From Flammula alnicola (lineage: Eukaryota > Basidiomycota > Agaricomycetes > Agaricales > Strophariaceae), in assembly GCA_015499995.1 (NCBI GenBank), contig JADNRV010000198.1, positions 27,394 through 91,393 of the forward strand: a DNA stretch of 64,000 nt, written 5' to 3'. The notes beneath the pieces were generated by a model, which saw nothing but the letters and a program-made list of their open reading frames with translations, was not told the DNA's origin and did not search any database. The translations under genes were made by a program, and so were the position numbers. Shown here in pieces: positions 11,601 to 20,100 of this stretch (positions within the stretch are counted from its first letter, which is position 1; each line of letters opens with the position of its first letter).

Positions 11601-12945
11601 ATGCGTTCAGCTTCTTCTCTGGTCTTCGCCTTGTTTGTCCTGGTCAACGCGATCTATACCCAAGTCGTCGGGGCGAATGATCAAGCTTTTAACTCTTCTA
11701 CTTCGGGTCGTGTCCATGGTGGTACCCAAAGAGCTTGCGAGAAGTTGCTTCTGCGTCGTGAATGGTACAAACTCTATTTATGTTCTTTATTTCCATGACT
11801 AACCTTTTGCAGGAGAGCAATGACCAACTCCGAGAAGGCCAATTATATCACGGCGGTCAAATGTCTTCAAGCCCGTCCGGCTCGTGATCCTGCGCTCAAA
11901 GCTGCGAAAACGCGATTCGACGAATTCCAGGCTTATCATATCACTGAGGCGGATAAGGTCCACATTATGGTATGCCGTTCCTATATAATTCATGCACTGG
12001 ATATTGCTAATATCAGTATTTCAGGGCCAATTTCTTCCATGGCACAGACAGTACGTGAGGAGCTACGAGCTCGCTCTTCAAAACGAGTGTGGATATAAAG
12101 GCGCTACTCCGTAAGTTTTTTTTTTGCGATTCTAAATCCCCTTCGCAAACTAATACATATTTCGATAGCTATTGGGACTGGTCATTGGACAGCGATTCGC
12201 TATCCTCGTATGTTGGATTCCTACCATCGACACTTTGATTATGGCTCACTATAAAATTTCTCCTGTTTCCAGTCTTTCAAACGCACCAGTTTTCGATCCT
12301 ATTACTGGGTTTGGTGGTAACGGTGTTCCTGGTACTTACACCCTCCCACCAAATATACCGGCGGACCACAGGGTGGATCCTCAAGGCTTCGACGGCTGTG
12401 TTCGCGATGGCCCTTTTGCGAACTACACCCTCCATTGTGGCCCTGGAAAATTGACCACCGACCATTGCCTCACGCGTCATGTCAGACCCACTGCCAGGAA
12501 TTACCTCAATTCCACCGCTGTGGCCAATATCATGAAGCTCCCGACCTTCGAATTATTCCGCGTCGAGCTGGAAGGACAACCCGTTACGAATGGTTTCAGA
12601 GTACACGATGGCGGCCACTGGGGCATCGGAGGAGAAATGGGAAATTTCTATTCTAGCCCAGGAGGTACGCATACTCTCAGTCATTCATTTTTCTGGTGTT
12701 AACAATATATCATGGTAGACCCTCTTTTCTATCTCCACCACGCCAATTTAGACCGTATCTGGTGGAACTGGCAACGGATGCTTCCTTCGCGCCTTTACGA
12801 GATTTCTGGAAGGTCCACTCTTGTTCCTCCGTTGCACAACGTCACCCTTGATTTTACATTGCATATGGGTAGCCTCGGTTCCACCGTGCCCATTGGCGAG
12901 GTTATGGACATCCACAGCGAACCCAACTGCTATACCTACGTTTAG
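11601..12945 (+). CDS. Secreted short tyrosinase (type-3 copper oxidase), copy 2
   Basis: Tandem paralogue of the gene at 9209. Exons are 11601-11764, 11813-11969, 12025-12110, 12169-12207, 12273-12664 and 12719-12945. Exons 2-5 have exactly the same lengths as in copy 1 (157, 86, 39, 392 nt) and the product is 354 residues. I chose the ATG at 11601 because it gives a signal peptide ([20 protein letters not shown]) aligned with that of copy 1; an upstream in-frame ATG at 11544 sits in the TATA box. Cu[12 protein letters not shown] and [10 protein letters not shown], then PYWDW. Cu[14 protein letters not shown] and [18 protein letters not shown]. All six expected copper histidines are present. 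It is probably active and secreted. Regulation is not visible beyond the TATA box. Confidence 0.92.
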
Positions 12946-13643
12946 TTTGATACCCGTATACCTTTTCACTTTTTTTATGTTTCTCTATTTCCTTCGGATG
13001 TTATTTTGGATGTTAGTATTTTCTTTATGATAGTTCCGATTTGCTACCTAGTTTTACGGCTTGCTTTATACATTCTCTTATCCCTAATACTATGATATCT
13101 GTTCCCGACTCCGGGCCGAACGAGCCGGAAATTTAACGCGCAAAAATTTGGCATTCTCAACCTTACTAACTTCAGACGTCCATGTCAATTCTGCATGTAC
13201 AGCCCAGATGCTGCTGTGAACAACTACGGGCCAATAAAGTTAAACCTGTACTTGAATTCTACAATTCCTCTTATACTTATGCATCACAAACTCAAGGCTT
13301 GCTAATGCTTTCGGGCGCTTAAAGTCGACAACTCACTTTCGAGACCTGCAAATGAATTTTTCCTGCAAGATATCCCAAATGCAGACGCTACCAGTATGGA
13401 AAAAACTTTTTCTAGTTGCATGCATGAGCTTACATCAACCGAAAAAGCCGCGCTGTCCAGGGGCCTATCCCGAATAGCGTTGCTCTGCACTAGACATTTC
13501 GCGTTAAAATCTGCAAGCGCATTTGTACCAAGAAGAAGCCCTGATTCTATCCCTCGGGCCTGTCGATCACTCTCTTTACTACCTCATCGAAAAAGCTTCA
13601 TAACTGCGCATGTTGCACAAACTTCGGGTGTGAGTATAACACT
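12946..13643. other. Intergenic region after tyrosinase copy 2
   Basis: AT-rich 3' flank with no coding signal. The next recognisable sequence is the N-terminal part of a tyrosinase relic. Confidence 0.45.
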
Positions 13644-14420
13644 ATGTTCCCGGTCATCTTGGAGCCCCTAGCGTTGGCTGCGCCTCTCATACTAGCTCCT
13701 CCCTCCATTCTTGGCCAATTATACATCAGTAGTGCTGAATTCGTCGCTCAAGGGCGATGCACCTCATTGTCCGCCAGGAATGGTCGATCTCGGCATCCAC
13801 TTGATACACATCAGACTAACCCACAACGTATACATGCGCACGGATAGGAGAAACCTGAGTGCGACGCACAAGGAGGAATACATCAGCGCTATCAAATCCA
13901 CTCAGGCCTTGCGAAACATGACTTCCCACCCTGGCGTATAATCCCGGTTTGATGATTTCCAAGCCGTACACATTCACTCAGCCGATGAAAGTCCAGTATA
14001 TGTATGATAATAATGTAAGTAATAGCCACTGGAAGATTAGAGCATGCGCTTCGAATCAAGGAACATTTTCTTCCTTGGCACCGCCGCTTCGCATGTACAA
14101 GGAGACGCGTCATAACGGCAAATTTTCAGCAGTGAAACTGATATCTCTATCTTATTCTTTCTCCTCCAGATCCTCACTTCTTCCTGCACCACAGCAACCT
14201 CGACCGGATATGGTGGAAATGGCAGTCAATGGTTTTGGACTGACGTTTAGCATATATCGAAGAGATACAGTATCTCACGTCTACCGAACATAGAACGCAC
14301 CGCAGAAAGCTAGAAAATAACGAAATGGCACTCGATTGTCCACTGGATTTCAAATCTCTCAGGCCTAAAACACCCATACGCGATGTAATGGATATCACAC
14401 TGTGTTACATTTATCAATGA
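13644..14420 (+). pseudogene. Tyrosinase relic, plus strand
   Basis: Broken tyrosinase parts appear in order. There is a signal-peptide-like stretch at 13644 (MFPVILEPLALAAPLILAP), then the exon-2 motif RRNLSATHKEEYISAIKSTQ at about 13850 (compare LSDTEKADYITAVKC in copy 1), then traces of the CuA exon. The CuB exon begins at about 14170 (DPHFFLHHSNLDRIWWKWQ) and soon meets a stop. Most of the large exon 5, including the first CuB histidines, is missing. Frame changes and stops rule out a normal enzyme. It lies directly downstream of the two intact copies, so it is probably a third tandem copy that decayed. Its 3' half also exists as an inverted copy at 28.8-29.4 kb. Confidence 0.8.
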
Positions 14421-14690
14421 AGACAAAGATACATATTTGTCTGTCTATCTTTTAAACGCACGTCGCAAACGCTCGGGTTTCCCGTCCTCGATATGTATCA
14501 ATATGATTTGAACGCATGGTTCGACGGCATAGAAAGCAACCTCACGAACACGAAGTCGAGGGTATCATACATCCGTTCGCCGGCTATCGGATAAGTCACA
14601 TTGGATTCGTAGAATTCTGGAGGGAGAGTCAGGAGTAACAGTCAGAACGTTCTTGGCATGATGACATCACGCGAGCGATGACGCGTGCGG
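14105..14690. repeat. Left arm of a dispersed inverted duplication (tyrosinase relic 3' half)
   Basis: This block matches, in reverse orientation, 28815-29395. Homology starts in the last tyrosinase intron/exon (cagcagtgaaactgatatct), runs through the relic's stop and AT-rich 3' flank, and ends near the ggcatgatgacatcac motif. The match extends beyond the old coding sequence, so a genomic segment was copied, not an mRNA. Confidence 0.8.
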
Positions 14691-15102
14691 CGCACAAGTG
14701 GCGCACATCCCAAAGGAGGTTATTCGCAACTTTCCGGGATTTGAACGGGACACCGCAGATCAATCGAACTGCGAATAACCTCTAATATCGCCATTGTACG
14801 ACTGCGCTTGGAGCAGTCCTATGTCTTCCGCATTGCAAGGTGAGATTTTCATGTGACAATGTGGCTAGCTTTTCGGAATGTTTTCGAGCGTTTTGTCCGC
14901 GTAGTACGAGTCCATCACGGATGTCAATGGCATATAACGTACATAACGGCGCTGGTATTGATGTCTTGCACAATAAACTAAAACCTCTACCCTCATCCGA
15001 GGTTACAAATACATTTAATGTAAAAAGTGGTATAATTTACAATGGACGAGGAATCAAGGGCATTGCTTTATTGCATTGTTGTAAGTCTGTCCGACAAAGC
15101 GC
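14691..15102. other. Short intergenic region
   Basis: No gene seen. It includes the end of the duplicated block and the 3' flank of the minus-strand CsbD-like gene. Confidence 0.4.
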
Positions 15103-15557
15103 TTAGAACTTGTTGAGTTCTTGCTGCGCTTCTCCTTTGTCATGTTGTGCGTTTCCTGAAATATCCATGAACGTCGTGTCGCAGGTGCGTCTGGGCATAT
15201 GGGATAGGCTCACCAGAAAGTTGTTGGACCTTGTCGCCAGTGATCGCGCCGACGACGGCATCTTTCTTGCCAGCGATGCGGTCGGCGGCGCCCTCAACAT
15301 AGGCCTTAGCCTGGGCAGCGTTGTACTCTGCCTCTCCTGTGGCGTGCTCCTCCTTTCCGGACTGTTGCCACGTAGTAGCACCGGTGACGTTGCCGATAGT
15401 CTCGACGACGGTGCCCTTCACGGAGTGGTATTGCCCAGTGACCTTACTGAAAATGAAAACGATTTTAGTAAATACGTTGGTAGATCAGTACAGACAATTT
15501 TTGAACGTACCTGGGCTCTGTGGAGGGTGTACTGTTGTCGGTGGAAGTGGAAGACAT
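15103..15557 (-). CDS. CsbD-like stress-response protein, minus-strand copy
   Basis: Small hydrophilic CsbD-family protein; members are general-stress-induced, and fungal relatives have been described as binding cruciform or mismatched DNA. Exons are 15511-15557, 15214-15446 and 15103-15155, giving 110 residues. The start is the ATG at 15557 ([15 protein letters not shown]). The core carries [35 protein letters not shown] and [19 protein letters not shown]. The last exon adds [11 protein letters not shown]. Exon 2 is 233 nt in both this gene and its divergent neighbour at 15973, and intron phases match, so they are recent duplicates. The ATGs are 416 bases apart and face away from each other, which suggests co-regulation from a shared promoter. 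No signal peptide; probably cytosolic or nuclear. Confidence 0.9.
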
Positions 15558-15654
15558 TTGATAAATTGAAAAAGTTGGTGGTGAAGATGATTTTCAAGTT
15601 GCGTAAAGATGTGGGGCTTGTAATAATGAAGAGAGAAGAGGATTAGTGGCCTCT

Positions 15655-15661
15655 TTATATA
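15655..15661 (-). promoter_or_regulatory. TATA box of the minus-strand CsbD-like gene
   Basis: TATATAA on the minus strand about 100 bases before the ATG at 15557; plus-strand sequence ctttatatac. Confidence 0.6.
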
Positions 15662-15740
15662 CTTTTTATTTTGAAATATGATCCGTACTCCAGCGAAAGG
15701 CCAGAAGCATGCGAAGGCGATTGAAGAATGAAGCAAGAAT

Positions 15741-15770
15741 GATGACATCATGACGCGATGACGTAGTTGT
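15741..15770. promoter_or_regulatory. Cluster of CRE/bZIP-like half-sites in the shared CsbD promoter
   Basis: TGACATCA (15743-15750), TGACGCGA (15751-15758) and TGACGTAG (15760-15767) lie in a row midway between the two divergent CsbD-like genes. TGACGT-type cores bind ATF/CREB-family bZIP factors, which in fungi drive stress genes. That these sites are used is inference. Confidence 0.45.
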
Positions 15771-15883
15771 GGGCGTCAAGATCATAGCATAGCCACACGC
15801 GCAGTGACGCTTTGGTGGCGCCCGTACGCACTACTCCACAGGTAGTCTTCGATCGTATACATGACGCTACTGCTTGTAAGTGG

Positions 15884-15890
15884 TATATAA
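15884..15890 (+). promoter_or_regulatory. TATA box of the plus-strand CsbD-like gene
   Basis: TATATAA about 85 bases before the ATG at 15973, mirroring the box of the divergent gene. Confidence 0.65.
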
Positions 15891-15972
15891 GCCGCCTCAA
15901 ATTTTTGGAGGACAGCATTCAGTTTTCAACTTAAACGACTAAACTAGCACCAACTTCACAACCAAATTTGAA

Positions 15973-16429
15973 ATGTCTTCTTCCGCCAGTAACACCGCTT
16001 CAGGAGAGCCCAAGTAAGTTTGACAAATTTATATCCATCCGGGGCGATCTCGAGTATGTCTCGTCTTTACAGCAAGGCTTCTGGTCAATACCACTCCACC
16101 AAGGGCACCCTCGTCGAGACTATCGGCAACGTCACCGGTGCTACTACGTGGCAACAGTCCGGAAAGGAGGAACACGCCGCAGGAGAGGGCGAGTACAAGG
16201 CCTCTCAGGCAAAAGGCTATGCCGAGGGCACCGCCGACCGCATCGGAGGCAAGAAAGATTCCGTCGTCGGCGCTGTCACAGGCGACAAGGCGCAACAGGC
16301 TGCAGGTCTGTATATTTTTTGCATATTTTTTCTCAAGGTCACAAGGACTGACTTTTTCCCCCTATGTAAATAGGAAATGCCCGAGACGACAAGGGAGAAG
16401 CGCAGCAGACCGTCAACCGCAGCGTCTGA
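15973..16429 (+). CDS. CsbD-like stress-response protein, plus-strand copy
   Basis: Divergent duplicate of the gene at 15103-15557. Exons are 15973-16013, 16073-16305 and 16374-16429, giving 109 residues. It opens [14 protein letters not shown], then has [54 protein letters not shown] and [13 protein letters not shown]. Conserved Gly-Asn-Val and Gly-Lys-Lys positions of the CsbD fold are present. The coding sequence is G/C-ending and close to the partner's while the introns have diverged, which fits selection on both products. Role inferred from family: abundant stress-induced small protein. Confidence 0.9.
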
Positions 16430-16589
16430 GTCGACCCCGCCACCATCCATGCTGCCGCTGGATGATCACATCGTCTGTATAATACCGCACTGGTGTAGAA
16501 ATAATTTGTAGCATAGTCCCCAATTCAAACAATACTGCAGGCATACATCATCGTTGAAGTCGTACGAAAAATAAGCAAAAAATACTCGT

Positions 16590-18238
16590 TCATTCTATAG
16601 TATATTCCGGCGGTAACTCGAAAACATTTTGGCCTTGGCCGGCTGCAGGTAGTCGATACCCACTATCTTCGTGCCTCACGAATATCAGACGGTCAGAATT
16701 ATCGTCCTCGTTTCCGGGTTGTCCGTCTCGTTGGTTTTCTTGAGCCCGTGTTGAAGAATTTACGCGGTTGACAGATTGACTACTGCCGACTAATGCCTCT
16801 GTGGAGTTGGAACTTGGATCGAGGGTTAGTTGCAGATCAGAACTCGAAGCTGTATTAACCGCCTTTGATGCGGGGTGGTCGATGAAAGGTTCGACGGTAC
16901 TAGGATCTCTAACGGGCACCTTGTCTTGTAGACCATCGATGAAAGGTTCGACGGCGTATTCTCCCAGACGTGGACGACGACTTGCATAGGCTGTAGCGAA
17001 AGCGGTTGAGGACGAGGAATCGTCGGCCTCGGGAATCCTGGGTTTTCCGTCCGAGATATCAACAAAAGGGTGGACTGTATTTGCAGCCATTGAAGATGAA
17101 TTTCCCCCGACTTCGGTCTGCTTACCGCGCCGATTACGGCTAGTGTTCCTGTGGGTAGGCGAGTCGCGACCACTGAGGAACCTGGTTCGACTATGAAGTA
17201 GTCGAGAGTAATAGGTGGACATTCTACGCCTAGTCCTGCCTGACAATCGAAGGAGACGGTGAGGTTGTGCTGACCAGAAGGAAATGTTAGGGTGTCAAAT
17301 AGCATGGTGTTGTATGGCGAGTTTATGCTCGGCGAGGCGTATGCCGCTGAAAAATGTGTACTGGACTTGTTATCCCCGTCAATCGTGTAGGTCCCATCAA
17401 TGAAAGCGCCCGAGCTTATATTTTGAAAGGATCCGGGGTCGATTGTAACGATAGAACTCCTTGACAGCGCATACCAAGCAAGAGATGCGCCTGGCAATAG
17501 GGACGTCAGGTAGGCATAAAAATTGAAACAACATGAAGTCAGGTTAAATACCTTCGAAAGGTATGGTTACCGTTGAGGTTTGGTTGATAGGGTTTGTCAC
17601 ATTCGCCGAACCTAGCGGCGTCCAATCACCAGCATATTGCAGTTGTATATCCGTCGAGTCAACGAACCTGGCCTGAGGCTCCGACGCAGATGTGTTCTGG
17701 CTAGGGCCATACTTGATAAAATCAACCCAAAACTCGCTAGTTGCACTAAAGAGCAAGATGTTCATGTTGATGAGATGGGAGCCAGGCGACAATCCATCGG
17801 TCTCGCAGTAGCTTTTCCATGGGAAACTGTTGAAGGCCTGGTTGGGGACGATGCCAACACCATCGACAAAACACTCCCAAGATGGCATGGGCTCCTGCTG
17901 ACTGAAGGTCAGAGCATTAAGAGCGGAGTACGCGCTATAAACGGCCACTCTGGAACCTAAATAAATGTTCACTTGCGCAGGAGCATGCTAGGGCGAGACA
18001 GGAACTTACCGTTAAAGTTGTATGAGAGACTTCCGTTGGCGCTCGGTGACAGCCCTGACACCCGTAATACATGTGCAGTGCTCTGGAATGCATCAGCCAG
18101 ACTTGAAGGGTCGCCTGGATTGTCTGAACCGAATCTGACAAAGTCTGCAGCTGTTTCGCTAAACCACACCGCGGGGCCCGCTGCGGTATAGGTTATCGTC
18201 GGGTCGGAGTCGTCCACCATCGTCCCAGACCACGACAT
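16590..18238 (-). CDS. Member of the 4091 membrane-protein family with TM segment apparently lost
   Basis: Paralogue of 84-1125 and 4091-5918; function unknown. Exon 1 is 18010-18238 (MSWSGTMVDDSDPTITY), exon 2 is 17552-17956 (PSWECFVDGVGIVPNQAF, EFWVDFIKYGPS, VDSTDIQLQYAGDW) and exon 3 runs from 17490 (GASLAWYALSRSS, second domain). The first two introns are phase 1, as in the paralogues. The family tail (FVRHEDSGYRLP...VFELPPEYTIE) ends at 16590 in another frame. A phase-1 intron at 17075-17181 (weak donor GTTCCT) would reconnect the frames and give about 475 residues, but skips the place where a TM helix should be; only a stub (GTLAVIGAV) remains. The tail has three copies of a V-E/H-P-F-I/V-D motif (VHPFVD, VEPFID, VEPFID). 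It is either a soluble derivative or a damaged gene; the last exon join is uncertain. Confidence 0.65.
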
Positions 18239-19070
18239 TGTGCAGCTTGTTTCTCAAGTCAAGGAGTGTTAGAAGTTGGATGTGTGTCGTATATTCGTAA
18301 AAAAAGCACTTTTGGAAGCTTGTTAGAAAAGCAAATGAATGGTTGAGGATTGGTTGAGGACAAGATACAGTGGAGTAACCCATCAAAACCATCTGTGTGA
18401 TTTCATCAGGCATCTGCCGCCTTGAGTTGAGTGTTTCCACGCAGGGGGCTGTCTCCGCCTGTCAAGCTTCAAGCGCTCAGGCTCAAGAGTACTCACAGTG
18501 GGAGGTCCTCAAGTTGCTCTCACGGTTCCAAACACCGAGAGCCCCGTCAACCGCGCTAAAAATAGCAGACAGACGATTACGATGTGGCTATGCATAAAAG
18601 GTCGACTGCGTCTCCAGCGCCTTGCTGCATCAGTCACATTTGTTACGCCTTAAGTGTCATAAGGATAAAGCTCACCATTTCAGAGACTACTTATGTATAG
18701 AGACAACTATGTTTAGAGAAGACAGGCGAAGGTATTATGATTTCAAAGCGTCCTACATCGTCACTGATTTTACACTTCTTGGAAGGGCTAGGTTGAGCTG
18801 AACAAAGAAACAGCTTCATATTCTATCGACTAACTGGATCTCGTCGCTCATAGCGTCCCAGGCTTCTCTCCCCAGCTGAATCTACACGAATATTCTACTT
18901 TAACTTCAATTTCACGACCTCCTTACCGCACCAATTTCCTTCTTCCTCGTCTACTTGGCAACCCCTAGTTGCATTCGCCGCAGTCATCTATGTCGCATTC
19001 TCCCGCTGCCTCTTGTTCGAATTTGGACACCCCATAGGTAAAACGCTCGCCCTTGCGGGAGGCTTCGCCA
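18239..19070. other. Intergenic region, no gene seen
   Basis: 5' flank of the minus-strand gene above and a mixed AT-rich stretch. The ORFs here are short and carry no domain. Confidence 0.4.
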
Positions 19071-19211
19071 ATGCGGACCGCTGTTGTTGACCCTCAACTT
19101 CAGCGCCGACGCTTCCCGTGCGTTATCATCGGATGCGATCGGCGGTTCACCAGTCAATACACGCTGAAGGTCCACTGCATGGACTCGGAGGCACACAAAC
19201 CCAAGCCTACA
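19071..19211 (+). pseudogene. Single C2H2 zinc-finger fragment
   Basis: The plus strand reads RRRFPCVIIGCDRRFTSQYT and then LKVHCMDSEAHKPKPTG, which is C-x4-C-x3-F-x5-L-x2-H-x6-H: one C2H2 finger followed by a good donor (CAG/GTATGA). Fungal proteins with this finger usually continue into further fingers. Here the sequence becomes AT-rich and then runs into the 92-bp tandem repeat with no second finger. An upstream ATG (18990) meets a stop just before a possible donor. I read it as a truncated transcription-factor fragment. Confidence 0.5.
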
Positions 19212-19362
19212 GGTATGAAACTGTACCGCTTTCGAGCAGTCACCTTGGTTTTATTGCACAAGGTGGCTATTGAAAATTTTGCAGTGCACTAGTGATATTA
19301 TAAATTAGAATTTGAAACAAGTACAAGATTCGAAAATACGTTATAAGGTGATCGACAAGAAC

Positions 19363-19628
19363 GCAAGTTGAACAAGAATTATATTTGGTGATGATTGACA
19401 AGGAGACGTAACCATTCAAACCAAACAAACAATGGGACAAAACTCGAATTCAAGTTGAATGGGTACAAACTTTTATTTGGTGGTGATTGATAGGAAGACG
19501 TAACCATGCAAACCAAACAAACAATGGGACAAAACTCGAAATCAAGTTGAATGGGTACAAACTTTTATTTGGTGGTGATTGACAGGAAGACGTAACCATC
19601 CAAACCAAACAAACAATGGGACAAAAGT
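19363..19628. repeat. 92-bp direct tandem repeat, nearly three copies
   Basis: The motif cgtaaccatNcaaaccaaac recurs at 19407, 19499 and 19591 with a constant 92-base spacing. Copies 2 and 3 are almost identical; copy 1 is more diverged and the first half of its unit is poorly kept. The array has no coding potential and no inverted structure. Confidence 0.85.
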
Positions 19629-20100
19629 CCTTCCTTATATAGTGAATTTAGACCGGGAGAAGCCTCTCTGCTACGCAGCAAGGCGATATCCATGTTTACG
19701 AAGCAGTATAGGGCTGCCGCCGCGAAACTGGATATCTGTAACGTATTTAAAAATCAAAACAAAGCAGAAATTTTTTTGGAGCTTAGGAGAAGAGCAAAAT
19801 GAACGATTGAAAGGACAGTGCTTTTAAATCAGGATCAATTGTATGATTTCATCAGGCGCCTGTTGCGCGGTGCCTACTAAGTGGTTATCTATTAATGAGA
19901 AAATCAGACATCTTCTCCAGGTATAACTTGTTCTCATGGTTCGAAACACAGAGAACCCAGTCAATGGCCAAAAAAAGCAGACAACACGCTTTGGATACAC
20001 TTAACAAACTAGACACAGATAGAAAGCACGGGATAAAAATTGTCGAAGTATGAAAATAGAGGATGAACGGGACCAAGTACACGCATGCCAGATTACATGC
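19629..20100. other. AT-rich 3' flank of CLF1
   Basis: No gene recognised. The stretch follows the tandem repeat and ends at the CLF1 stop codon. Confidence 0.4.

Noticed and set aside
19363..19628. CRISPR array
   Set aside because: Repeats are 92 bases, directly abutting, with no unique spacers, in a fungal genome.
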